This document shows, piece by piece, positions 1 through 7,935 of a stretch of 64,000 bases of DNA. Numbering within the stretch: the stretch's first letter is position 1; each line of letters opens with the position of its first letter. A program made the position numbers and the translations under genes. Below the pieces are notes generated by a model. It was given only the letters and a program-made list of their open reading frames with translations, was not told the DNA's origin and ran no database searches. Origin of the DNA: Leptospira sp. B5-022 (GTDB lineage: Bacteria; Spirochaetota; Leptospiria; Leptospirales; Leptospiraceae); the NCBI RefSeq assembly GCF_000347035.1, contig NZ_ANIJ01000018.1, forward strand, positions 124,001-188,000, in the 5' to 3' direction.

Positions 1-408
1 GATCTTCGCTTTGTCCGTTGGAATTTTTTTGACTTGGTATCCCCATCTTCTTGCAAGCTTGACTGAAGTTTCGGCTGCTTCTACACCTGTGTTCATAGGG
101 ACCATTCTATCGAATCCGAATGTGTCACATAAAAATTTTTCCATAGGACCGAGTTGGTCATTATAGAATGCTCTGGAGGTGAGAGTTAGTTTTTCGGATT
201 GGGTCTTTAAGGTTTCTATAATTTTAGGATGGCAATGACCTTGGTTCACAGCGCTGTATGCGGATAAAAAATCGAAATATTTTTTTCCATCCGTATCCCA
301 AAGAAAGATACCTTTCCCTCTCTCCAACACAACGGGAAGAGGTTCGTAATTAAATGCTCCGTACTCTTTCTCGGTATCGAAGTAAAATTGGGATGTTTGC
401 GTATGCAT
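1..408 (-). CDS. rocD: Ornithine aminotransferase, N-terminal part (cut by window edge)
   Basis: The N-terminal 136 residues of a PLP-dependent class III aminotransferase. The family converts L-ornithine and a 2-oxo acid to glutamate semialdehyde and an amino acid in the cytoplasm. Visible family signature: [18 protein letters not shown], then a [25 protein letters not shown] stretch (residues about 40-64, given here in pieces: [16 protein letters not shown]), which is characteristic of ornithine rather than other class III enzymes. The ATG at 406-408 places this motif at the usual distance. The PLP lysine lies outside the window, so catalytic completeness cannot be judged. It is divergent from the lipoprotein pair that starts at 500. 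Confidence 0.85.
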   Translation of the reverse strand, partial: MHTQTSQFYFDTEKEYGAFNYEPLPVVLERGKGIFLWDTDGKKYFDFLSAYSAVNQGHCHPKIIETLKTQSEKLTLTSRAFYNDQLGPMEKFLCDTFGFDRMVPMNTGVEAAETSVKLARRWGYQVKKIPTDKAKI

Positions 409-499
409 CGTACTCGATTCTAACCGGTTCAAGAGTCACACAAGGAGATTTCGGTATTTTACCTTGACTTTTATGTTTCAACTTGTTGAAATTTATTAC

Positions 500-880
500 A
501 TGCAATTCTCTTTTCGAAAAATATCCGCTTCTGTCCCCATTGTTTTTGCGATTATGTTCCTTACGAACTGCCTTTATACGAATATCAAATCTCCAGGCTG
601 GTATTATTCTCAAAGTTATTCGGACGTAAGAGGAATGGAACCTGTAGGAAAATTGGAAGGCCTGTCCTGCGGAACTAGCTGGCTTTGGATGGTTTACACA
701 GGGGATGAGAGTTATGAAACCGCAGTCCAAAATGCGATCAAGGACAAGGCGGATCTTCTTTTTGACGTTCAAACGGATTATAGTTATAAATCTTTTATAT
801 TCGCTCTTTATTTTGAAAAATGTACCAGGGTGACCGGGATCGGAGTGAAACTGCCTCAAAGACTTTTGAAAAAAGAATGA
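500..880 (+). CDS. TRL-like family lipoprotein
   Basis: A 126-residue predicted lipoprotein. The N-terminus has basic residues, a hydrophobic run and a lipobox ending LTNC at about residue 22, so export and lipidation are inferred. The mature part carries GLSCGTSWLWMVYTGDESY followed by a conserved alanine-rich helix and a final EKCTRVTG, the pattern of the TRL-like family (function unknown, also found in other leptospires). The ATG at 500 is chosen because the upstream in-frame ATGs would put non-signal residues before the signal peptide. Its stop codon overlaps the next ATG (ATGA at 877-880), so the two genes are translationally coupled. Confidence 0.8.
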   Translation: MQFSFRKISASVPIVFAIMFLTNCLYTNIKSPGWYYSQSYSDVRGMEPVGKLEGLSCGTSWLWMVYTGDESYETAVQNAIKDKADLLFDVQTDYSYKSFIFALYFEKCTRVTGIGVKLPQRLLKKE

Positions 881-1467
881 AACTCATTCCTTACAAACGG
901 ATCTTTTTTCTAATTCTGATCTTCGCAGAGTTGGTTGGTTGTATTCAAATGGGAGGGGCAAACAGGGCCTTGGTCCGCAGGAATCCGGAACCTTATCCTA
1001 CCGGGATCGGTATTCCTCCAGACAACGATGTTCATCTGAACGGTGCAAATTTCAGGGACCCTTCCATCCATTATGGAGAATCCTCCACTAAGTTGCGAAC
1101 AGGTGGTTTTGACGGTTATATCCGAGCTACTACTTCTCTTCCTCATAAGGATATGTTCCATGCATCGTTAGATGGTTGGGATTGGTCGGAACATAGGATC
1201 GTAAGATTCGTAGGAGAAAGTAAGGGATGCCAATTCGGGGTACGTTTGTTTCTTCCCATTAAACGAGGATCTAACGATGCATTCATTCCGATCCACTTTA
1301 CTTTCGGGAACAAAAGTTTTTACGAAGAATTGGGTGAGCAGATGAAGTTGAATTCTATTGAAGCCTTATTCGATAGTAGGCTGGACGTAGAGTACACCGC
1401 CTATATTTTCGGATTATTCAGAAGAAAATGTCTGAGGTTTCAAAGTTATGGCATCCAAAAATTCTAA
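877..1467 (+). CDS. TRL-like lipoprotein, larger paralogue of the upstream gene
   Basis: A 196-residue predicted lipoprotein with signal peptide and lipobox LVGC. The C-terminal half aligns by eye with the upstream protein: both share a G-x-G/C core, a stretch ending in LFD, then a YxxFIF/YIFGLF strand, a basic-x-C element (EKC / RKC) and a final G. This supports tandem duplication. The start overlaps the previous stop by the ATGA arrangement; the 3' end overlaps the next gene by 20 bp. The N-terminal extension (residues 25-120) has no recognised domain. Function unknown; outer-membrane or periplasmic placement is an inference from the lipobox. Confidence 0.75.
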   Translation: MKLIPYKRIFFLILIFAELVGCIQMGGANRALVRRNPEPYPTGIGIPPDNDVHLNGANFRDPSIHYGESSTKLRTGGFDGYIRATTSLPHKDMFHASLDGWDWSEHRIVRFVGESKGCQFGVRLFLPIKRGSNDAFIPIHFTFGNKSFYEELGEQMKLNSIEALFDSRLDVEYTAYIFGLFRRKCLRFQSYGIQKF

Positions 1468-1837
1468 TTCTATTCCATTATTCTTATCTTCGATATTAGG
1501 TTTTTTAGCAGTGGCAATTGGAGCATTCGGGGCCCATGGATTAAAATCAGTATTAGCTCCGGACTTGCTTACCATTTACGAAACTGGAGCAAGATATCAT
1601 CTCATCCATGCGGTAGTTTTACTCGTATTAGCACTGAGCGGAAAACTTTCGGAATCCAAGTTCAGAAGGATCGGATTTTGGCTCATCTTCAGCGGGATCT
1701 TGGTCTTCTCCGGTTCCTTATATGCACTTTCCTTAACTGGGATCAGAGTTTTAGGTGCGATTACACCCTTCGGTGGATTAGCATTTTTAAGCGGCTGGGT
1801 ATCCATCGCTTATTCCGCTTTTTCAGAGAAAGAATAA
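1448..1837 (+). CDS. DUF423 family small membrane protein
   Basis: A 129-residue protein with four hydrophobic segments. Diagnostic features are the N-terminal GAFGAHGLK motif and the YETGARYHLIHA motif, both of the DUF423 (YgdD-like) family, whose biochemical role is not established. The ATG at 1448 lies inside the previous gene by 20 bp, so the three genes 500-1837 are probably one transcript. Length matches the family (about 120-130 residues). It converges with the reductase gene that ends at 1841, with only 3 bp between the stops. Confidence 0.9.
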   Translation: MASKNSNSIPLFLSSILGFLAVAIGAFGAHGLKSVLAPDLLTIYETGARYHLIHAVVLLVLALSGKLSESKFRRIGFWLIFSGILVFSGSLYALSLTGIRVLGAITPFGGLAFLSGWVSIAYSAFSEKE

Positions 1838-1840
1838 GTT

Positions 1841-2488
1841 CTATCTGGTAATATGGAAATTAAAATTCGTATTACCGAAAGTTCCGTACAATCTCAACCA
1901 GATGGGCAATAGCATTTCGGTTGCTCTTGCCCCTGTAATATCTCCGAGATCGATAATATTCTTCCAGCCAAAATCGTTCGCTAAAAGATCCGAGACTTCT
2001 TTCTTTGCTTCCGAGTCGTTTCCACAAACGAACACATCATGTTCTCCCGGAACTCCCGAAGCATTAACCATAATGGTACAATTCATCGTGTTTAATGTTT
2101 TGATCACTTTCAGGTCCGGAAAAGATTTTTGGATGGTCTCTCCTAACGAATCATTCGTTCCAAAAATTAAACCTGGCGGTTTTCCTTTGGAAAAATCGAG
2201 TGCGTTAGCAAGATCCACTAAAATTTTTCCTTTAAGGGTTTCTTCTCCGACGGATCTTAAAACTTCTACACTGATTTCACCTTTTGTACAATTGAATAGA
2301 ATATCACCGAAAGATGCTGCATCCTTAAAGGTTCCTTGAGAAGCCTTGCTTCCGGATTTGGAAACCCATTGGGCCGCTTTTTCATTTGTGGCGGAACGAG
2401 ATCCCATTTTTACCTCGTGCCCTTTTTCGATTAGTTTACTTCCGATGGTCTCTCCTACCATCCCGGTGCCTAAAACTCCGATTTTCAT
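1841..2488 (-). CDS. NADPH-dependent F420 reductase-like oxidoreductase
   Basis: A 215-residue Rossmann-fold protein. The N-terminus reads MKIGVLGTGMVGETIGSKL, a GxGxxG dinucleotide-binding motif, followed by a basic residue cluster after strand 2 (KMGSRS) that favours NADP(H). The middle contains VIKTLNTMNCTIM, a pattern of the NADPH:F420 oxidoreductase family. Leptospires are not known to make F420, so the natural substrate is probably something else. The gene is monocistronic in this view, with a divergent gene (PhzF) starting about 155 bp upstream. Confidence 0.85.
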   Translation of the reverse strand: MKIGVLGTGMVGETIGSKLIEKGHEVKMGSRSATNEKAAQWVSKSGSKASQGTFKDAASFGDILFNCTKGEISVEVLRSVGEETLKGKILVDLANALDFSKGKPPGLIFGTNDSLGETIQKSFPDLKVIKTLNTMNCTIMVNASGVPGEHDVFVCGNDSEAKKEVSDLLANDFGWKNIIDLGDITGARATEMLLPIWLRLYGTFGNTNFNFHITR

Positions 2489-2644
2489 TTATTTCTCCGA
2501 AAGTACGACCTCAAAATCGTTAAACCGGATCAGTTTAACTGATCTTAGACAAAAGATCCAATGTATTGTTCTTTCTGTATTGGAAAAAAGAAATAAAACT
2601 GTCACTGTATTCCTTTTTAAAAATAGGGAATGATATTTATAAAC

Positions 2645-3460
2645 ATGAAAACCGAATATACGATTTTCCAAATAGATGCATTTACAGATTCCTTATTTAA
2701 AGGAAATCCTGCAGCGGTGGTTCCTTGGCAAGGAGAATGGTTGCCCGACTCCAAACTCATCGAGTTAGCAATGGAGAATAATGTATCGGAAACCGCATTC
2801 TTCCGTCCTAGAAAGGAAAAAGGGGAGTATGATCTAAGATGGTTTACTCCAAATGTCGAAGTCGACCTATGCGGTCATGCGACTTTGGCGACTGCATTTG
2901 CAATTCATGAAGTATTGGAGAATGGATCGGATGTTTCCTCTTTAAAATTTCATACTAAGAGTGGGATCTTGGAAGTGTTTCGGGAGAATGGAAAATACTA
3001 TTTGGATTTTCCTGCAAGGCCGCCCGTCGAAACCGAATATTCTCCGGAAGATCTAATATCTTGTTTTAATATAAAGGCTAAAGAAATTTTAAAAGCCCGA
3101 GATATCCTATTCGTTTTTGAAAAAGAATCAGAGGTCCGCAATTTGCTCGCAAACCATGATGCTTTGACAAAACTTCCATTCTTTGCTGCGATTGTAACGG
3201 CTCCCGCCGATAGTGGGAAGTCCTACGATTTTGTTTCCAGATTTTTTGCTCCTGCTAAAGGAGTTCCGGAAGATCCAGTGACCGGTTCTTCTCATTGTAC
3301 ATTGATCCCCTTTTGGTCTGAAAGATTTAAGAAGAAAGAACTGAATGCATACCAAGCCTCGGCGAGAGGAGGTAATTTGGTTTGCGAGAATCGAGGAGAA
3401 AGAGTTCGTATCGGAGGGAACTGCAAACTATATCTGAAAGGCTTATTTTATCTGGAGTAA
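2645..3460 (+). CDS. PhzF family isomerase/epimerase-like protein
   Basis: A 271-residue protein of the PhzF family (diaminopimelate-epimerase-like fold). Motifs seen: QIDAFTDSLFKGNPAAVV at the N-terminus, the active-site region NNVSETAFF with the conserved glutamate, LRWFTPNVEVDLCGHATLA, and the C-terminal EDPVTGSSHC. This set is complete for the family. Members outside phenazine clusters mostly have unknown substrates, and no phenazine genes are nearby. ATG 2645 is preferred because alignment with the family begins there; an in-frame ATG at 2630 is a possible alternative start that would add five residues. Confidence 0.9.
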   Translation: MKTEYTIFQIDAFTDSLFKGNPAAVVPWQGEWLPDSKLIELAMENNVSETAFFRPRKEKGEYDLRWFTPNVEVDLCGHATLATAFAIHEVLENGSDVSSLKFHTKSGILEVFRENGKYYLDFPARPPVETEYSPEDLISCFNIKAKEILKARDILFVFEKESEVRNLLANHDALTKLPFFAAIVTAPADSGKSYDFVSRFFAPAKGVPEDPVTGSSHCTLIPFWSERFKKKELNAYQASARGGNLVCENRGERVRIGGNCKLYLKGLFYLE

Positions 3461-3464
3461 AATT

Positions 3465-4115
3465 TTACTTATAGGATTTATTCTTCAGGCCTGAATCTAA
3501 AATTTGTAATATCTTCTCCGCTTCTTGTAGAGCGTTATTCTTATCTATCTGCAATAAAGGGTTATTCAGTTGGCATTCGTTTAGAAGAACTGAATACCCA
3601 TGAACCAAAGACCAGGCAGCAGTTGCCATTTCTCTTGCTTGGAACTTATTGATCTTTTGGGATTCACAGATCAGGATCGTTTCCCAAAGTTTTAAAAAGG
3701 AATTTTTACCTGCTTCCATAAGATCTTCCAGGTCGCCCACAGGCCCCAGATCAATATGCCACATGGCCCTGTAGTAGCCTACATTCTCCAAACAAAAAGA
3801 AATATAAGCGAGGCCTAGTCTTTTCAATCGATCGAACGGATCGGAAGGAGAAGAGGCCTTCTCCGCTTTCGTAAATTCTTCCGTTATTTTTATAAATCCG
3901 TCTTTGGAAATTTGAGCGAGAAGGTCCCTATGAGAAGGAAAATGTCTATAAGCGGCCGCATGACTGACTCCAGCTTCTCTTGCGATCTCTCTAATGGTAA
4001 AAGCGGAATCTTTGCTGCTCTCTAAACGTTTTAACGCCAGTGTTTTTAGGGTCTCCGCTAAATTCCCATGGTGATAGGAACCTTCCGGTTTTTTCATTTT
4101 TTTCTTTGCAGGCAT
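3465..4115 (-). CDS. TetR family transcriptional regulator
   Basis: A 216-residue DNA-binding repressor. The N-terminal helix-turn-helix is clear: FTIREIAREAGVSHAAAYRHFPSHRDLL, at about residues 38-65. The remaining helical domain resembles the C-terminal ligand domain seen in YyaR-like TetR regulators that keep a WxxxHG motif (here AAWSLVHGYSVLL). The gene is divergent from 4237 and the shared region carries two perfect inverted repeats, so autoregulation and control of the divergent membrane genes are likely. Its ligand is not evident from sequence. Confidence 0.9.
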   Translation of the reverse strand: MPAKKKMKKPEGSYHHGNLAETLKTLALKRLESSKDSAFTIREIAREAGVSHAAAYRHFPSHRDLLAQISKDGFIKITEEFTKAEKASSPSDPFDRLKRLGLAYISFCLENVGYYRAMWHIDLGPVGDLEDLMEAGKNSFLKLWETILICESQKINKFQAREMATAAWSLVHGYSVLLNECQLNNPLLQIDKNNALQEAEKILQILDSGLKNKSYK

Positions 4116-4140
4116 AAAAATTTCCTAAAAAATGTTGACG

Positions 4141-4163
4141 TTGGTAACATTTGGTGTTACCAA
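4141..4163. promoter_or_regulatory. Perfect 9-bp inverted repeat, likely operator for the divergent TetR gene
   Basis: TTGGTAACA at 4141-4149 and its exact reverse complement TGTTACCAA at 4155-4163, 5-bp spacer. A further GTAACA half-site follows at 4167-4172. A TTGACG hexamer at 4135-4140 could be a -35 element for the rightward genes, in which case a bound repressor would cover the promoter. Operator function is inferred from position between the TetR gene and its divergent neighbour. Confidence 0.65.
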
Positions 4164-4174
4164 TAGTAACATTG

Positions 4175-4189
4175 TTGGACTGAGTCCAA
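4175..4189. promoter_or_regulatory. Second short inverted repeat in the divergent TetR region
   Basis: TTGGAC at 4175-4180 and GTCCAA at 4184-4189 form a perfect inverted repeat with a 3-bp spacer. It begins with the same TTGG as the larger palindrome at 4141. It may be a second operator or a different protein's site; it is about 48 bp before the ATG at 4237. Confidence 0.4.
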
Positions 4190-4236
4190 TATTTTTCAAG
4201 TAAATCCCGGAGTAGAACGGGAAAGGACGAGGTTTT

Positions 4237-4662
4237 ATGACTCCAGAACTAACATTCAAGTTAGCCAGCAATTTTACGATTGTCGGCTGGTTATTGCTCG
4301 CCGGTCTTCCAAATGCGAGGATCACCAAACTATTGGTAAGAAACGGGGTTTGGCCCTTGGTACTTTCCGTATTGTACTTGTTGATATTAGCATTGAACAC
4401 AAAGGGAGGTTTCGATTTCGGATCCTTGGAAGGTGTGACCAAACTATTTTCCGACCCTTGGGTCTTGCTTGCAGGTTGGGTGCATTATCTTGCCTTCGAT
4501 TTATTCATAGGGATCTGGGAAACAAAAGAAGCGGAAACATTGGGAATATCCAGGTGGATCTTGATACCTTGTTTATTCTTCACGCTGATGATCGGGCCGG
4601 TCGGCTACTTATTATTTCAAATCGTTCGTTGGAAAAAAGGAGGAAGTCATGCAAGCATCTAA
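4237..4662 (+). CDS. ABA4-like (DUF4281) membrane protein
   Basis: A 141-residue protein with four hydrophobic segments. The N-terminal ELTFKLASNFTIVGWLLL, the central DPWVLLAGWVHYLAFDLFIG and the later IGPVGYLLF are the conserved features of the ABA4-like family, which was named after a plant xanthophyll-pathway protein; bacterial members have no defined activity. A good AGGACGAGG-like ribosome site precedes the ATG. Its 3' end overlaps the next gene by 14 bp, so the two membrane proteins are made together, probably under the TetR repressor encoded divergently. Confidence 0.85.
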   Translation: MTPELTFKLASNFTIVGWLLLAGLPNARITKLLVRNGVWPLVLSVLYLLILALNTKGGFDFGSLEGVTKLFSDPWVLLAGWVHYLAFDLFIGIWETKEAETLGISRWILIPCLFFTLMIGPVGYLLFQIVRWKKGGSHASI

Positions 4663-5458
4663 CGTATTAAATCCGGCTAATTTTCATTCGGAAGGGTTTT
4701 TCTATACTTTAAGAAAGAACAGAGGCTTAAGTTTTTATACTGGGCTAGTATCTTTCCTTTTAATACCGGTCTACATTCTTCTTTCCCAAATCGATCCAAG
4801 GATGGTTGTGGGGGCGAATACTTGGATCAAACCATTAAAATTTGCTGTTTCTATCGGGATCTTTCTATGGACCATGGCTTGGTTTTTGGAATTGTTGGGA
4901 GATTTTCCGAAATTCAGAGATAGAGCAGAAAAATATTTTGTGATCTCTACCATAGTGGAGTTGGTGCTCATCACTTTACAATCAGCAAGAGGAGTGCAAT
5001 CACACTTCAACCAATCTTCTGCACTTGATGGAGCGATCTACAGTATCATGGGAATGTTTATCTTCCCTATGATACCTGTTTCGATCTGGATGGATAAGAA
5101 GTTCAGACTTCTTGGTTCCAAATTGGATCCTCGTATATTAACTGCCGTTCGATTCTCTCTTTGGATCTTTGCAATCGCTTCCGTGGTCGGAGTTTTTATG
5201 TCTGCGAGATTAGCTCATGCTGTCGGCGTCCCTGACGGAGGTCCAGGACTGCCTATCGTGAATTGGAGTACGAACGGAGGAGATATCCGTATCGCTCATT
5301 TTGTCGGGATACATGCCTTACAAATTCTTCCTCTGTTTGCGTTTTTAACGATCAAACAAAGTTGGAATGTTTTAAGTGTTAAAATTGTTTCAATAGGTTA
5401 TGCGATCTTGGTTGGGGCAGTTTTTGTAAATGCAATGCTCGGTCGTCCATTGATCTAA
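4649..5458 (+). CDS. Unrecognised multi-pass membrane protein
   Basis: A 269-residue protein with about seven hydrophobic segments (first at residues 29-46, others near 65-85, 98-112, 128-145, 170-190, 218-235 and 245-262). I do not recognise the family. Charged loop residues such as QSARGVQSHFNQSSALDG are probably conserved within the group, since this looks like a small integral membrane family often found next to ABA4-like proteins. An aligned role in membrane or pigment chemistry would be speculation. The overlap with the upstream gene indicates one operon. Confidence 0.8.
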   Translation: MQASNVLNPANFHSEGFFYTLRKNRGLSFYTGLVSFLLIPVYILLSQIDPRMVVGANTWIKPLKFAVSIGIFLWTMAWFLELLGDFPKFRDRAEKYFVISTIVELVLITLQSARGVQSHFNQSSALDGAIYSIMGMFIFPMIPVSIWMDKKFRLLGSKLDPRILTAVRFSLWIFAIASVVGVFMSARLAHAVGVPDGGPGLPIVNWSTNGGDIRIAHFVGIHALQILPLFAFLTIKQSWNVLSVKIVSIGYAILVGAVFVNAMLGRPLI

Positions 5459-5468
5459 GAGATTCCGG

Positions 5469-5502
5469 ATCCGAACCTGTCATATTTTGATTTGGTTCGG
5501 AT
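5469..5502. terminator. Hairpin between convergent genes
   Basis: ATCCGAACC at 5469-5477 pairs with GGTTCGGAT at 5494-5502 around a 16-base loop. It sits between the stops of two convergent genes (5458 and 5514). There is no strong T tract on either side, so it may stabilise 3' ends instead of terminating transcription by itself. Confidence 0.4.
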
Positions 5503-5513
5503 TACTTTACGAC

Positions 5514-5852
5514 TTATCCTCTTTCCGTTCCGAAATAAAATTTTCCTTGTTTACGAATCAGATTTCTGCTGATCAACCCGTCTGCAATAATGAGTAATCC
5601 TTGTGCTGCTGCATGTTTTTTTTCTTCAGGGACATCGTTCTGTTTGGACATCAACTCGTGAACATAAGCCCTACGTTTTGCATCCATAACTCCTAGCATG
5701 GAGCCGCAAACTTTTTTATCTCCGACCAAGAATGCTAGTGCCAAGGTTTGAGGTGGAGTTTCGTTACACAAATAAAACAACGCCAGGTTATCAAAGAAGG
5801 ACAATTCTTCGAAAGATTTTAAAGTTAATTCTTCCTTATCTTCTCCGCTCAT
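5514..5852 (-). CDS. Small FliG-domain-like protein
   Basis: A 112-residue soluble protein. Residues about 20-70 resemble the middle domain of flagellar motor switch protein FliG: FYLCNETPPQTLALAFLV matches the EHPQT-IAL signature and is followed by a predicted helix with a basic pair and a VPEE turn where FliG has VSPE. FliG itself is about 330 residues, so this would be a stand-alone fragment or a new use of the fold. Its start codon overlaps the stop of the M32 peptidase gene (ATGA at 5849-5852), so it is coupled to that gene. The flagellar connection is inference from motif similarity only. Confidence 0.6.
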   Translation of the reverse strand: MSGEDKEELTLKSFEELSFFDNLALFYLCNETPPQTLALAFLVGDKKVCGSMLGVMDAKRRAYVHELMSKQNDVPEEKKHAAAQGLLIIADGLISRNLIRKQGKFYFGTERG

Positions 5853-7381
5853 ATTGCCTCCTGTTCTTTGATCTTAGAATCCAAATATTCCACTAAGTAT
5901 TTGGAATTCGGTTCTTCTCCGGTTGCCTGTCGGATCAGTTCCTTTGCCTCTAGACTTCTGCCCTTACTATGAACATGTTTTCTGAGCCAATTAAGGAGAG
6001 AAGAAGTTTCTCTGTTTTTTAATTCATCCTTAAACTTAGGATTCTGTTTCAAGAAGGCCGAATAGAGTTGGGCCGCATAAATATTTCCCAAGGAGTACGT
6101 TGGAAAATAACCGAAGGCTCCACCGCTCCAATGAACATCCTGTAAAAATCCTTTGGAATCATCCGTAACGTCAACGCCTAGCAAAGATCTCATTCCATCT
6201 TTCCAAGCGCCTGAAAGATCCTTCAATACGAGTTCTTTTTTGAAAATCGCTCTTTCAATTTGAAATCTCAGGATAATATGAAGATTGTAAGTGATTTGGT
6301 CGGCTTCTACTCGGATCAATGAAGGTTTGGATCTATTCACAAAAGAATACAATGTAGGAAAAGGAAGAGAAGATTCGGAAATACCTAAGTTTTTCAAAAA
6401 CAAAGGATAGATCCCTTCCCAAAATTCCTTGGACCTTCCCACTTGATTTTCCCAAAGACGGCTTTGAGATTCGTGAACACCCAAAGAAACGGAATCCTTT
6501 AAAGGAGAAGGACCTCCTGCAATCAACGAGATTCCCGCCTCATACAAAGCATGACCTGTTTCATGCAAAACCGAATACACGGAAGAAAGCGGATCCGATT
6601 CTTCATAACGTGTGGTAATCCTTTTATCAAAAGAACCTAAAGAAGTAGAGAATGGGTGTGCGCTAGAATCCAATCGAAATCCCGATTCAGGCAAGCCCAA
6701 AAGAACCGGAAGACTCTTATTAAAAGGAATTTGAGAATCGATCGGAAATTTTCCCTGAAAAGGAAAGTCCGCGTCTTTTGCCTTTGCGATGAGAGGCACT
6801 AATGATTTTCTGAGATCCACAAATAGGACTTCTAAGTCGGCAGCTTTTGCTTCCGGTTCGTATTCATCTAAAAGAGCGTCATACGCTTCCGTAGAATAAC
6901 CGAAATAATCCGCCTTCTGAAAAACAAGATCCACGATCTTTTGTAAGATAGGAAGAAAGGAGGAAGCATCATTCTTCTTTCTGGCGTCGACCCAGATAGA
7001 ATGTGCCTGGCTTGTTACCTTAGAAAATTCTTCCACCCAAGAAATCGGCAAACAAGAAGAACGATCCAGATCTTTGAATAATAAATTCAGCTCTCTTTCT
7101 CGGAGAGATTTTCCAGGAAGATCGGTGCGAGAATTTTCTTCCCTGGCTTTCTCCGCCAAACTGCGAAAAGATTCTCCGATAAAAGATTTATGGGCAAGTC
7201 CGGAAAGAAAACTAAGTTGATCGCCCCTTTCCGCTAAGCCGTCACTTGGGATACCGATTTCCATATCCCAATGCAATACACTGCCAATGTTTCTAAGATG
7301 ATAAATATTACGGAATTCATCCCGGTAGGCCTTGAACGCCGGAAGGATATTTTCCCAATTTTGAAGCTCGGATTCCCACAT
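5849..7381 (-). CDS. M32 family metallocarboxypeptidase (Taq-type)
   Basis: A 510-residue cytoplasmic zinc carboxypeptidase. The zinc motif HETGH lies in SVLHETGHALYEAG, and the second family signature HESQSRLWENQVGRS follows about 35 residues later. Further family landmarks are the N-terminal LHWDMEIGIPSDG, and the C-terminal DVHWSGGAFGYFPTYSLGN. Length agrees with the family (about 500). The ATG at 7381 is chosen: a longer frame reaches 7483, but it would run through tRNA-Gly. The downstream FliG-like gene overlaps its stop. Substrates are C-terminal amino acids of peptides, with broad specificity in known members. Confidence 0.9.
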   Translation of the reverse strand: MWESELQNWENILPAFKAYRDEFRNIYHLRNIGSVLHWDMEIGIPSDGLAERGDQLSFLSGLAHKSFIGESFRSLAEKAREENSRTDLPGKSLRERELNLLFKDLDRSSCLPISWVEEFSKVTSQAHSIWVDARKKNDASSFLPILQKIVDLVFQKADYFGYSTEAYDALLDEYEPEAKAADLEVLFVDLRKSLVPLIAKAKDADFPFQGKFPIDSQIPFNKSLPVLLGLPESGFRLDSSAHPFSTSLGSFDKRITTRYEESDPLSSVYSVLHETGHALYEAGISLIAGGPSPLKDSVSLGVHESQSRLWENQVGRSKEFWEGIYPLFLKNLGISESSLPFPTLYSFVNRSKPSLIRVEADQITYNLHIILRFQIERAIFKKELVLKDLSGAWKDGMRSLLGVDVTDDSKGFLQDVHWSGGAFGYFPTYSLGNIYAAQLYSAFLKQNPKFKDELKNRETSSLLNWLRKHVHSKGRSLEAKELIRQATGEEPNSKYLVEYLDSKIKEQEAI

Positions 7382-7403
7382 ACGTAAAAAACATTCTTTT
7401 CGA

Positions 7404-7432
7404 TTGACATCTCGCCCACCAACCAAAAACTG
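7404..7432 (+). promoter_or_regulatory. Probable promoter of tRNA-Gly
   Basis: TTGACA at 7404-7409, a 17-bp spacer, and AAACTG at 7427-7432, followed 13 bp later by the mature tRNA 5' end. The -35 is a consensus match but the -10 hexamer is not TATAAT-like. The same two hexamers at the same spacing precede the 5S rRNA gene (51305-51333), which is why I consider this arrangement real. Confidence 0.5.
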
Positions 7433-7445
7433 ACTTTTATCTATC

Positions 7446-7516
7446 GCGGGCATGGTGTAATGGCTAGCACCGTAGCCTTCCAAGCTTCTAGTGAGGGTTC
7501 GAGTCCCTCTGCCCGC
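7446..7516 (+). tRNA. tRNA-Gly, anticodon TCC
   Basis: A 71-nt cloverleaf. The acceptor stem pairs GCGGGCA with TGCCCGC; the T arm contains GGTTCGAGTCC; the anticodon loop is CTTCCAA, giving anticodon TCC, which reads GGA/GGG glycine codons. One U-U mismatch is visible in the anticodon stem. The 3' CCA is not encoded and must be added by the CCA-adding enzyme. The gene is in the upstream region of the M32 peptidase gene on the other strand. Confidence 0.93.
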
Positions 7517-7935
7517 AAAAATTTCCCCCTTAATTTAAACAGTAGAATAAACGAATCCCAGAAAATTTGAGGGACTCGAACGGTTTCATCTGTAAGCAAA
7601 AATAGCGACCCATAGGGAGCGTATATTTTTGCGCACGAGACACAAGGATGTGCCGAGTCGGATGAAACACGCCTCGGAGCCAAATTTCGCAGGATGCGAA
7701 ATTACGAAGAGGTCGAGTCAACCTTCCTTAGTATTACACTGATCAAATTTGTAACAACGCTTGAGCGAAGCGAAAGTGCGCATCAGACAAACAAAAAAAT
7801 TTCGTACTAAATAAACCAAAGATACAATCCTTCCGCAATAGAATTTCTAAATCTTTTTTTGTCGGAAAGTTTTTTCTGGACTTGTTTTTACTTCGGTTTT
7901 AGATCTGACCTCATTCTTTGGATTGGTGGAGAGTT
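7517..7935. other. Intergenic region with hairpins and an inverted tRNA T-arm copy
   Basis: About 420 bp without a convincing gene. It contains a 13-nt exact inverted copy of the tRNA-Gly T arm (7569-7581 against 7497-7509), a hairpin pairing GCAAAAATA at 7596-7604 with TATTTTTGC at 7624-7632, and a perfect hairpin AATTTCGCA at 7683-7691 with TGCGAAATT at 7695-7703. Several open frames cross it on the minus strand but none has a start, ribosome site or recognisable protein. It looks like a decayed or repetitive element downstream of a tRNA. The promoter of the gene at 7936 should lie in the last 100 bp. Confidence 0.5.

Noticed and set aside
350..859. 169-codon minus-strand open frame across the rocD start and the first lipoprotein
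   Set aside because: It overlaps two supported genes on the other frames and has no recognisable protein.
7441..7721. Minus-strand open frames through tRNA-Gly and the following region
   Set aside because: They run through a tRNA gene and a hairpin region, and no domain or ribosome site supports them.
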